Part shown: one piece after another, positions 12,501 through 20,483 of the stretch
Position numbering within the stretch: position 1 is the stretch's first letter
How the letters are laid out: each line of letters starts with the position of its first letter
Assembly: GCA_030142905.1 (NCBI GenBank)
Contig: JASJOG010000014.1
Location: 930,001-994,000, forward strand
Direction of reading: 5' to 3'
Source: Heliopora coerulea
Taxonomy: Eukaryota > Cnidaria > Anthozoa > Scleralcyonacea > Helioporidae
Length of the DNA: 64,000 bases
Notes under the pieces: model-generated
Seen by the model: only the letters and a program-made list of their open reading frames with translations
Database searches by the model: none
What the model was told of the DNA's origin: nothing
Position numbers and translations under genes: made by a program

Positions 12501-15500
12501 ACCAGAGCAGTGAGAAAGATTATTGGAGATGAGGACAGTGTGATTAGGATAATCAGTACAATGCAGCGGACGGTGCTCTGAGGGGGGAACAATAATTAGG
12601 AAAGTGCTTGGCGGAGTGGTACAGCCAGAATAGTGAACATGTAGTCGAAGTGCGCCAGCCTTGGTTTGAACTAATGGGAACACGTGTACCTCGGTTACCT
12701 CCCAGCAATATTTGTTGGGAGGGAATAATGGCCAGAATATGAACTGACTAAAAAGGAAAATAATAATAATAATTGGACCTGCGCTGCTGCTCCCCAGGAC
12801 ACCTGCCAGACGAGAAACTTTCGCTTGTCGTTCCAGTCTCATTCACGTCGTTCTCTTCTAACTTAATAGAGTTCATAATCTTTCACTCATATGCATGAGA
12901 TTGCAATGTACGGGTCATAAGTCAATCCTGAGTTGCCCAATTCTCAGGATAAAGCTATTACTGACAGGTGTCGCCACTTCCTATCAGGTTTTGTTTGCGA
13001 CCACATAACGCAGTGGCCATTCACTCCTCGATATGAAAGACATCTTGAGTTGCAGGTTGTTTTCTTCGTCGAACCACCACTATACGGGTTGCCAGCCAAG
13101 GCTACAGGCTCCATCTTCCCTGGTTTAAAATCGGAGTTTCCCTCTCCTAGATGAACTACCATCTAAGGTTAACGAGCTCCACCGACCCCAAGCATCCAGT
13201 TTTAAGGCGCCAGACACTCGCCTTTTGCCCCTTCTCCTTTTAGTTCCCAACAGTTCTGCCTCGTGAAGGCCAGGAGCTGGACTTGGTTGTCAGAGGCTAT
13301 GTTTTACGCATGCTTTTGGGGCATTTCCTAACTGAGAGAGCTTATTCTCTACAGTCACCCCAGCAATAACAACCTTAGAACCATTGTCAAGTTTCACACA
13401 GATAGAACTGTTGAGTCTCCACTTCGCAGGCTTTGTGGTGAAAAGGGAGAGCATGTAACACTTGATAAGTGAATGTAAGAAGTAAGCACAAAAAGAGTAC
13501 AAAAGACGACATGACAGTGTGGCTCATATTGTACACTGGAAGCTTTGTGGTTTATACCAGTTAGAGCGAGTTGAAAAATGGTATGAACATCAACCAAATG
13601 GAGTCATTGAATCAAACGAAGTTAAGATTCTATGGGACTTTAATATACAATGCGATAGTTTAATTGGATGTAGAAGACCTGATATCGTGGTGGTATTAAA
13701 GAAGAAAAAAGAGTGCAAGATTATAGACATCGCAGTTCCAAGAGACGGTAGAATAGGCGAAAAAGAGTTAGAGAAAATGGAAAAGTATGACGACCTGAAA
13801 AGGGAAATAAAAAGAATGTGAGCGATGAGGAAAATTGAGGTAATACCAATTGTAGTAAGTGCTTTGGGAGCAGTTGGTAGGAAATTGAATAAGTGGATTG
13901 AAAAACTGGACGTACATATTAGGGTAAAACTTCTCCAAGATGGCATTGCTTGGAACAGCAAGAATACTGAGAAGCTTGGAAAGCTGAAAAACCCGGAACC
14001 TTAGGCTACTAGTTGTAGCCAGTTTTCGAGGGAAAATTAAATACTACCGGCATAATGCAATAATAATAATAATAATAATAATCAATTAGGAACATGCAAA
14101 CAAATGGTATGAACACCAACCACAAGGAGTGTTAGAAAATAGTCATCATAAGTTATTGTGGGATTTCAATATTGAATGTGACCATGAAATAGAACACAGG
14201 AGACCTGATTTAATTATAGTCGACAAAGAAAAGAAGACAGCGTGTATTATTGACATAGCAATACCTGGAGATAATAGAGAACGAAGGAACTGGAAAAAAA
14301 TTTTAAAGTACCAGGATCTGAAAATGGAAATATCAAGATTGTGGACGTTAAACCAATTGGAAGTCATACCAATAGTTGTTGGTGCTCTGGGAACGGTATT
14401 AAAAAGACTTGAAAGGTTTTTGGAAAAGATTGGGACAGTAATACCAGTTGAAATGCTGCAAAAGACAGTATTACTTAGAACAGCAAGAATCATTCGAGGG
14501 ATTATGCACATGAAAGACATATAACTCTAGGACCTTAGGTTGCGGGCAGCAATTTGCTCCTAGTTTTAATCCAGTTCATTTAAATGGACTGTGTAGCAAA
14601 GCAATAACAATAATAGTAATAGTAATAATAATCAACTTTGATCAACACTGGTGTCTTTTTGTAGGAAATTGCGCACGAGACTGATGTTCCAATAAGAGAC
14701 TTACATCGGGCATTGCAGTCGCTAGCATGTGGAAAAACAACCCAAAGAGTTTTACTAAAAGAACCCAAATCGAAAGATATTGGTATGTTTGGTAGTTTTA
14801 GCTGCAGATCGTAGTTACGAAGTTCCAAATTTTTGAAGTCGAAATAATGTACGATCATAGGGTATTTCATATACGATTTTATTTCAGAATAAGCTACAGG
14901 TGTATTTTATGGTTAACTTTGAAATTTTTGTTTACGATATTTGGACGTCCCTGTCTCTTGAACATTGTCTCTTTTCCTACATCGTCTCCAGCTCCCAATG
15001 GTTAGAACACCTCGTTGGTTATCTCTATAGCTAGCGGTTTTAATCCTCGATGGCCCTCAAAAACATTTTCTATTGTTTGACCTCGGCAAACATTTGCGTA
15101 TTACCTATGTTTTCCAACTGTTTAGAGTACTATGTACTACCAGGTAAACAGAGATGTTATCATAACTGTGGCAACTACCAATCGAAAGAGCTCTATATAT
15201 GCATTCTTGTTCACCATGACCAATATGCACATGGATCTTTATCTTGCTCTTATAAAATCTACATATTATCATACACCTCATTGAAATTTCGATTACTCGA
15301 GTAGGCTAAGTATATAGAATATGTAGTGCATAGTTCTTGTTGGTTTGTTTTCTTCAATCAGAACTGTCTCACCAATTTCGTGTGAACGATCAGTTTACGT
15401 CCAGACTTCATCGTGTGAAAATACAAACAGGTGAATATCTTCATTACAGTTCATTTACTTATTGCTTTCGTCAATGTTGTTGTTGTTGTTGTTGTTGCTG

Positions 15501-18500
15501 TCAGTTTTGTAGTTGTTTGTTCATTGGATTTGTTGGTTTTTCCATAACAGACGTCTTGTTAATATACCATTGACAATTGTATGAAACTTTATTTGTGATA
15601 TAGTGGCGGCAAAGGGCGAAAGTGAACCTGAAAGAAGAGAAACGCGCTGCAAAGTCGAAGACGATCGCAAACATGAATATCCTTTGAATATTTTATTTTC
15701 TTTTATTCCGTTTTGTTTTGCTTGTTGTTACTTTATAATTTTTGTTTCTTGTATATATATATATTGTTTATATATAGTATATATATGTTTATTGTATATA
15801 TTTTGTTTCTTTTTATATACGTATATATATATATATATTACTGAAGCGTTTTCTTGCACGTTCCCAGGATGATCTATTGTCAAATTTTTTGGCCTGTCTT
15901 TTAATCTTGGCAATTTTGAAATTAAACAAGAAGTTGCATGCCAGGCTTAAACAAAATAGATGAATCACTGGCCAAGGGTTCAAAGGAGCTCTTGGAAACT
16001 GGTAAAAACTATTGTCGTGTTGCTACTTGAAAAGCGAGATGATTTGAAAGGCTTTAAATATATAAGGCTGTGTGTGATGAGGATGGGTAAAAGGTTCAAA
16101 TTTCCCTCATTACTAAAACAAATGTTTACCCGCTAAAAACCCTAAGATATCATTGTTATCGACATTAATCCGCAATATAAATTATAATCCACACTAACAC
16201 CCCCCACCTCCCACAATTCTTCCCTCTTCCTAAAATTTCTACCTACGCGCTTCTTATGTTTAGTATGAAATGAAAAAAGGAAACAGTAGAGAACCATCTT
16301 AAGGATATAGTGACAGGTCCTGGCAGGACGCAAGCATCTGCTTGCCTTTTAAAACAAAAAAAAAATAAAAGAAAGAAAGAAAGAAAAAGAAGTTGATTTC
16401 CGTCTTAATTTGTTTTGATAATTTTACGTATTGATATCGGCTTGGCAGCTCGTGCGGCATTTGCAAGTTTTTTCCTTGACACTTTTTAGGGTTGAGGCAG
16501 CCATTGTTCGAATAATGAAAGCTCGAAAAAAACGACCACACATCTTGCTTGTAGCGGAGGTATGACCTGTAATGTCCTCGTGTCGATAATTAAGATTAGA
16601 TTTTTATGTAATAGTTAAATCGTGCATGTTGTCAGAGTTTTATAAATTAGTAAACATCGACCCTAATTTTACTAGGACCCGTGCGATTACGTACATCTAC
16701 TGAAGAGGGCAAAATGAATTCATTTAAGTAGAATTCTACTCGAAAGTCGATTGCTCGACCGAACTGAAAATTCCTCGGCTATTTTCACTTTATAGTTTGA
16801 GTACAGACTGTTTATGCTTAAAAGATCGTCATTTTAAACGCATGTAGTACCGCCCTCGGTTACGAGAATCGCCCTATACGTGATTATTAAAATTGATAAT
16901 TACTGAGGCACGCAGCGTTATTGGATATAATGCAGGCATTATAATCCAATAGTGCAGTGCGGTTCAGTAATTATCTGTTATAATTACTGACCCTCATCGA
17001 AATCCATCATGATTTCTCTGCATTCGCTGATATAATGCTAAGTGAAAACAATAGGTTTTAATGTGGGTCACTAATTATAGGATCGGAATCTAGTAATTTT
17101 GCCGTCTTCATTCTTTTTATTTGTATTGTTTTGAGTGCTGTTTGGAAAAATACACGAGCTAGTTCTTCGAAGACTATCAAAATATCTCTAGTAAGTCCAA
17201 TGAATTAGTATTGCGTGAGGTTACGAAAAACTGCCTTTAATTTCGTGAACCAGGGACTATTCTTATTAAACGGACAACAACGATAACTCCAAACATGGTG
17301 AACATTGTATCAATAAATTAGCTATTCGACCAAGCTTTAGTCATCGTCAGGAATGCATTCCTTAAACCGTTATTGTCCAAGAGGTCGCCCCTTGACGAAT
17401 AAAACCGTCTGGTGTTAGCCAGAGTAAAATACCAAAGTCGAGTATGGACCGGAAAGGGTTAAGAAAGAAAAACTAGATTTAAATTTGAGCCAAAATTTTT
17501 CCGAGTCTTATTTGTTTTGATCGCCAAAATTGTTTTACTAGTGAATGAAAATTCCCTTGAGAAACTTCGGCTCTCCCCAGTTTCTATTGTTGTAATCCAG
17601 TCAGAGGACGTTATTTCACTTAACTGTTTTGTTGCATTTACGTGGCTGATGCAATGACGAAGAGGAGGTTGGGAGAACTCGAAACCTGCTGTGTACGCCC
17701 GAAATCGAAGGTCGAGAGTTTACACAGCCGAGTGTTAACATTAGACTTTATAAACACAACAAAACAGTTTTTATTTCTTTTATAAAATAAGCAAAGAATT
17801 ATAAATAAAGAATAGTAAATAAAATTTGTTATTTGTAAGTTTGTTATTCACAATGTGAGTTTGTAAGTTTGTTATTCACAAATAAAGTTTGTTATTCACA
17901 ATGATAATTGTGAATAACAAACTTTATTTTCAATATCAAGCGGTAAGTTTTCTTTATTAGTTCGTAAGAAACCCGAGCTTCCCGTTGGCGCCAAGAACAA
18001 ATTCTGGCGTCAGTAAACCAATCAGAGCTTCCCATTCCCGCCAAGAACAAATTCTGGCGTCAATAAACCAAGTCGAACTTCCTATTTGCGCCAAGAACTA
18101 ATTCTGGCGTCAGTAAACTAATCCGAGCTTCCCATTTGCGCCAAGAACAAATTTTAGATCCGTAAACCAATCAGAGCTTCCCATTCCCACAAAGAACAAA
18201 TACTGGCGTCAAGCAGAGCTGTGATGTCATAACCGTGTTTACATAACCTGATATAAACATGGTAACTGACCAATCGGATTAGCAGTACTGGAATCCGTCA
18301 ATCGTCTTTTTATTTTTATTTCAGGTTACAGAGCAGTTAAAATCTCGATTTACACCTAGTCCTCAAGTAATCAAGAAAAGAATCGAAGGTCTTATCGAAA
18401 GAGAGTATCTGGCAAGGACACAGGAAGATAGGTAAGTTAATCACCGTTTTTTGAACAAATAATAAGACCGCGTTTTGAAAGATCTGCGCAAATAAACATG

Positions 18501-20252
18501 CACCTGTGTGGAGAGGAACGCTTATTATTGCAGGCCTGATGGTTTCAATATCGCCCGCGGTTAACTTTACAATATAATTCTTAGAGAAAAGAATGGTGCA
18601 CAACATTTATTTAATCAATCGAGGCTTTTATATCCTAAGGATTTGTGTTATATTCAATTAAACACAATCAGATAGCGAGCAACATGTCATAAATAAAATT
18701 CAAGCCCCTTCAGACTATTTGGTGGAATATTTATATGACTTAGATCTGAAATTCCTTGGTGACTGTTTTGTTCTAAATCAGTTGTTGTCATGTCCATTGC
18801 GAACCTACATGTAGTTTCTGGTAAGTCACGCCGTAAAAATCTCCCATATGTACGTTTAAATAACCAAAGCACCATAGAAAACAGTTGATCGCCATCAAGT
18901 AGTGGGAGGAATGGCTCAGCATTTGTTGATCGATGGGCAGAACGAATGCGAGGCTTATTTGGAGATCCATTATGGCTTTGCTTAGTCTAGAATCACAAAG
19001 CCAATTCTTCCAACACAGACGTCTGAACTGTTGGTATCATCTGTATGATCAGACGAAACTGGTCGTTTATGAGTTAAAGATCTGGTGTGTAGGTAAGAGG
19101 GTAATAAAGATTTTGCCCGCGTTCAAGTTTATACTTGCGACCAATAACAAATCATGCAACGTAAGTTCTCGTTGCGATCAAATAAATTCTTTGACAGAAC
19201 GTTAGGTCGAGTTGTGAATTCGTAACTAAGTCAACCAACCGAAAATCCAAACCATTCAATTTGCCAATATATATATGAAATGCACTGGTAACGCCACCGT
19301 TCCAGTCGGGTTTTCACATGAAAGCAAGGATTATTAAGGTCTCCCTTCAGTCTTGGACACACTGTCACACAAAGGTTGGTCTACCAGGCATGACTGTTTA
19401 ATATGACTGTTGCTCCTAACGTATGTGACTCACACGCAACAGTATTCAAGACGTATTACGACATTCGTTAGCGAGTCGTAAGTACGAATTGTGCTTTTAG
19501 AGTATAATCGCATGCACCAGGGGACGTCATGTCGCGCGGATTGGCGCGAAACTACGAACGTAGGCTTTTAACAATTCTGGCTTTTATGCTCAAGCTTACC
19601 CAGTAGCAGTTAGTCGTAATCGTAGTTATGGTAGGTAATAAAATTTTTACAGCAAAGAGTATTGGTAAAGTATTTTAAGAGCTGCTTTTATGTGACGCCG
19701 TCCTGCAAATTGTCTGTTGGAAACTTGTTAGAAGAAAGCACTCGGAGATTCATAGATGACTTTTGGACGTTTGTCAAACTCAAACCTTCGAAAAACGATG
19801 TCTGAACCCAAGACGGGGATCGAACGCGCAACTTTCTGATGACCGGTAGGACGCTTCAACGATTCAGCTACGGAAATTCAAAAGGTGGGCTCTGGTGCAA
19901 GTTCGAGTCTCGCTACCTCAATGGTTAGAGGCTTAGAGTGTCTTACTGGTCATCATAAGGTTGCTGGTTCGATTCCTGTTTTGGACTCAGAAATCGTTTT
20001 TCCGAGGTTTGAGGTGACGGACGTCCGACAGTCAGCAATGCATATCTCCGAACTCACCCATCGAAAACAGTGTCACTTGGAGAATATTTTTCTCTCTCCA
20101 AAAGTAATATGCAATTTCGATTTTAATGCTCATACTAATCTGTTAATCGATAAATCTAGCTCTCACATCTAATAGTTTCGTCAGGCATCGGAATAAAAGA
20201 TTGATTTTTATTCTCTGTTGTTTCCAGGAAAGTCTACGTTTACGTTGCATGA
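3811..20252 (+). CDS. CUL3: CUL3, cullin-3, C-terminal 218 residues (nine exons)
   Basis: Cullin-3 is the scaffold of BTB-CUL3-RBX1 E3 ubiquitin ligases. Its N-terminus binds BTB adaptors; its C-terminus holds RBX1 and is activated by NEDD8. Nine exons (3811-3862, 5410-5451, 5818-5919, 14665-14782, 15362-15430, 15604-15676, 16490-16559, 18325-18431, 20228-20252) join in one frame with no stop until TGA at 20250. The product follows vertebrate CUL3 almost without gaps: [80 protein letters not shown] and the C-terminal VYVYVA. The stretch after KK is shorter than in vertebrates. Eight introns: seven GT-AG and one AT-AG. The first two thirds of the gene lie upstream of the window. It converges with the SLAIN gene. 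Confidence 0.96.
5410..5451 (+). CDS. CUL3: CUL3 exon b (42-nt microexon)
   Basis: Acceptor TTTTTTCAG ends at 5409. Encodes [14 protein letters not shown], matching the GSADLNATFYG region of CUL3. Donor GTTAGT at 5452; phase 0 at both ends. Confidence 0.92.
5818..5919 (+). CDS. CUL3: CUL3 exon c
   Basis: Acceptor TTTGTAG ends at 5817. Encodes [19 protein letters not shown], then [15 protein letters not shown], the start of the first winged-helix subdomain after the cullin repeats. Donor GTAAGC at 5920, phase 0. Confidence 0.94.
6240..6406 (+). mobile_element. RLE-type LINE copy 1, 3' end only
   Basis: About 165 bp resembling the last codons and 3' UTR of the copy at 6518-8291. It reads [19 protein letters not shown] then a stop, followed by the conserved palindromic 3' UTR around CTACTGACTGTAG, and then an (AAT)n tail. 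Heavily 5'-truncated. Confidence 0.75.
6407..6517. repeat. (AAT)n microsatellite
   Basis: About 110 bp of AAT repeats with a few interruptions: the tail of LINE copy 1 and the junction where copy 2 begins. Confidence 0.95.
6547..7233 (+). pseudogene. LINE reverse transcriptase, fingers-palm to thumb fragment
   Basis: Contains the GDSLLPLLF motif, YMDD catalytic pair and KYLGILE region. It ends at a TAA directly after HPKSDVDR, where related elements keep reading into GGRGL (visible after the stop at about 7255). Confidence 0.85.
7506..8102 (+). pseudogene. LINE C-terminal zinc knuckle and restriction-like endonuclease
   Basis: 198 codons: [20 protein letters not shown] knuckle, [28 protein letters not shown] and [19 protein letters not shown]. 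The PD/D/K-type catalytic residues look intact. It is out of frame with the reverse transcriptase upstream. Confidence 0.85.
8292..8312. repeat. (AAT)n tail of LINE copy 2
   Basis: Seven AAT units. LINE copy 3 starts immediately afterwards. Confidence 0.92.
8440..8690 (+). repeat. Tandem repeats in the 5' UTR of LINE copy 3
   Basis: A unit of about 67 bp containing GTCTAAGGGAAGGAAA and CCCGACAGAAAAACCCG recurs (starts near 8563 and 8630), with a more diverged copy before it. Repeated 5' UTR units are usual for LINE promoters; promoter activity here is not shown. Confidence 0.6.
8945..9670 (+). pseudogene. LINE N-terminal region with two Myb/SANT-like repeats
   Basis: Two related blocks are seen. 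The first (about 8984-9150) reads [37 protein letters not shown]. The second (about 9220-9380) reads [40 protein letters not shown] after an in-frame TAG at 9349. Tryptophan-spaced helices of this kind bind target DNA at the N-terminus of R2-like proteins. An acidic linker follows, rich in GAGGAG codons. Confidence 0.7.
9741..10229 (+). pseudogene. LINE copy 3, region before the reverse transcriptase
   Basis: Basic, helical reading ([69 protein letters not shown]). In related elements this is the segment linking the DNA-binding domain to the reverse transcriptase. Confidence 0.7.
10320..11720 (+). pseudogene. LINE copy 3 reverse transcriptase, several frames
   Basis: Reverse transcriptase motifs recur across frame breaks: [74 protein letters not shown] (catalytic Asp pair near 11048) and FYKFLGIEQ. 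At least three stops and shifts interrupt it. Confidence 0.78.
11709..12590 (+). pseudogene. LINE copy 3 zinc knuckle and restriction-like endonuclease
   Basis: [18 protein letters not shown] gives the knuckle with Tyr where copy 2 has its His. RRPDLTLED and IWLVDMACPQE are the endonuclease core, followed after a stop at 12348 by [15 protein letters not shown] and [10 protein letters not shown]. Confidence 0.75.
12774..13280 (-). mobile_element. Probable inverted LINE 5' UTR fragment
   Basis: Read on the minus strand, about 12940-13280 resembles the 5' UTR of copy 3 (GATGGAGCTC, CTAGGAGAGGGAAAC, repeated GGAAGATGGA blocks). It does not code. Judged by eye only. Confidence 0.4.
13281..14058 (+). 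mobile_element. RLE-type LINE copy 4, 5'-truncated
   Basis: The recognisable part starts near 13400 with [11 protein letters not shown] (damaged knuckle). It continues through [38 protein letters not shown] and [11 protein letters not shown], and the conserved palindromic 3' UTR around CTACTAGTTGTAG. It is in the same family as copies 2 and 5. Stops at 13468 and 13819 and later frame breaks show it is dead. Confidence 0.82.
13519..13821 (+). pseudogene. LINE copy 4 restriction-like endonuclease fragment
   Basis: 100 codons with RRPDIVVVL and [19 protein letters not shown]. The aspartate usual after IVVV is replaced by Leu. Confidence 0.78.
14059..14082. repeat. (AAT)n tail of LINE copy 4
   Basis: Eight AAT units, directly followed by the truncated start of copy 5. 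Confidence 0.92.
14083..14632 (+). mobile_element. RLE-type LINE copy 5, 5'-truncated, abutting a CUL3 splice acceptor
   Basis: It starts inside the knuckle-endonuclease linker ([13 protein letters not shown]) right after the AAT tract, and reads through [30 protein letters not shown] and VVGALGTV to MHMKDI and a stop at 14522. The tail is a variant AAT/AGT run at 14603-14632. Only 32 bp separate it from the CUL3 exon at 14665. Confidence 0.85.
14129..14524 (+). pseudogene. LINE copy 5 endonuclease and C-terminus
   Basis: 131 codons without a stop; [13 protein letters not shown] and [10 protein letters not shown] preserved. It keeps the natural C-terminal end of the family, useful as a reference for copies 1, 2 and 4. 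It lacks everything upstream. Confidence 0.82.
14665..14782 (+). CDS. CUL3: CUL3 exon d
   Basis: Acceptor TTTTTGTAG ends at 14664. Encodes [19 protein letters not shown], then [20 protein letters not shown]. Donor GTATGT at 14783, phase 1. Confidence 0.95.
15362..15430 (+). CDS. CUL3: CUL3 exon e
   Basis: Acceptor TTCAATCAG ends at 15361. Encodes [20 protein letters not shown], then IQT. Donor GTGAAT at 15431, phase 1. Confidence 0.95.
15604..15676 (+). CDS. CUL3: CUL3 exon f, before the U12-type intron
   Basis: Acceptor GATATAG ends at 15603. Encodes [16 protein letters not shown], then KVEDDRKH plus two bases of Glu. There is no GT at the required junction; the intron begins ATATCCTTTG. 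Phase 2. Confidence 0.93.
15677..16489 (+). other. CUL3: CUL3 intron with U12-type (AT-AG) splice signals
   Basis: The 5' splice site ATATCCTTTG fits the minor-spliceosome donor consensus. TTCCTTGAC at 16472-16480 fits the U12 branch-point consensus (TTCCTTRAC), ten bases from the AG at 16488-16489. Using these ends restores K-H-E-V-E-A-A exactly as in CUL3. A TA-rich tract lies at 15750-15840. Confidence 0.88.
16490..16559 (+). CDS. CUL3: CUL3 exon g with the neddylation lysine
   Basis: Encodes [20 protein letters not shown], then VAE. Lys codon 16518-16520 within IVRIMK matches the conserved NEDD8 acceptor. Donor GTATGA at 16560, phase 0. Confidence 0.94.
16894..16985. repeat. Palindromic MITE core
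   Basis: TAATTACTGAGGCACGCA on the left faces its imperfect reverse complement on the right, ending CAGTAATTA, around a TATTGGAT/ATCCAATA inner stem. Non-coding. Confidence 0.6.
17975..18220 (+). repeat. Five 50-bp tandem repeats with E2F-like cores
   Basis: GAGCTTCCC (or GAACTTCCT) recurs at 17975, 18025, 18075, 18125 and 18174. Four units carry GCGCCAAG or CCCGCCAAG, close to the E2F core, and most a second TCTGGCGTC. Whether any factor binds is unknown. Confidence 0.85.
18325..18431 (+). CDS. CUL3: CUL3 exon h, winged-helix B domain
   Basis: Acceptor ATTTCAG ends at 18324. Encodes [20 protein letters not shown], then [15 protein letters not shown]. Donor GTAAGT at 18432, phase 2. Confidence 0.96.
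19796..19882 (-). mobile_element. tRNA-derived SINE head (minus)
   Basis: On the minus strand TAGCTGAATCGTTGAAGCG resembles a pol III A box (19852-19870) and GCGTTCGATCCCC a B box (19815-19827). The arms do not form a full tRNA cloverleaf. It lies head to head with the next SINE. Confidence 0.65.
19895..20000 (+). mobile_element. tRNA-derived SINE head (plus)
   Basis: A box GCTACCTCAATGGTTAGAGG (19912-19931) and B box GGTTCGATTCC (19966-19976), then GGACTCAGAAATC, shared with the copy at about 55235-55325. Confidence 0.7.
20228..20252 (+). CDS. CUL3: CUL3 last exon and stop
   Basis: Acceptor TTTCCAG ends at 20227. Encodes KVYVYVA and TGA; the hydrophobic C-terminus is near-invariant in cullin-3. 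Confidence 0.96.
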
Positions 20253-20477
20253 CGAAGTCGGCTATCATCGATCACTTACGTTGGAACTACAAAGAGGAAG
20301 GATGTACCTAGCAGAATTATCGGTCCAATTAGTCAATGCTTTTATGCGGTGAAAAGAGAACATTGACGCTAACAAGAAACTGGTCGCTGTGAAGACTTTA
20401 GGAAAGTTCACACAACATTTCAGTTTATCAACCTCTCTATTACCAAACAAGGTTACAAAACAATTAAATGTACAAGG

Positions 20478-20483
20478 AATAAA
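20478..20483 (+). terminator. Candidate CUL3 polyadenylation signal
   Basis: AATAAA, 226 bp after the stop; a second AATAAA lies at 20742. Which is used cannot be told from sequence. Confidence 0.45.

Larger units (their letters stand above)
8313..12772 (+). mobile_element. RLE-type LINE copy 3, near full length but decayed
   Basis: About 4.4 kb with a 5' UTR, an N-terminal region with two Myb/SANT-like repeats, reverse transcriptase, zinc knuckle, restriction-like endonuclease and an AAT tail at 12760-12772. Its protein is clearly diverged from that of copies 2, 4 and 5, so it is a different family of the same superfamily. Many stops and frameshifts break the single expected ORF. Confidence 0.85.
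5920..14664 (+). other. CUL3: CUL3 intron of 8.7 kb filled with RLE-type LINE copies
   Basis: GTAAGC donor and TTGTAG acceptor. All recognisable content between about 6240 and 14632 is LINE sequence in the sense orientation plus (AAT)n tracts. From 5920 to about 6240 nothing is recognised. Confidence 0.85.
16560..18324 (+). other. CUL3: CUL3 intron with palindromic repeat and 50-bp tandem repeats
   Basis: GT-AG. It contains a palindromic MITE core (16894-16985), a short AT-rich repeat block using GTTTGTTATTCACAA in both orientations (17815-17935) and a 50-bp tandem array (17975-18220). Confidence 0.8.

Noticed and set aside
17975..18220. CRISPR-like array
   Set aside because: Units are contiguous 50-bp tandem repeats with no unique spacers, in an animal intron.
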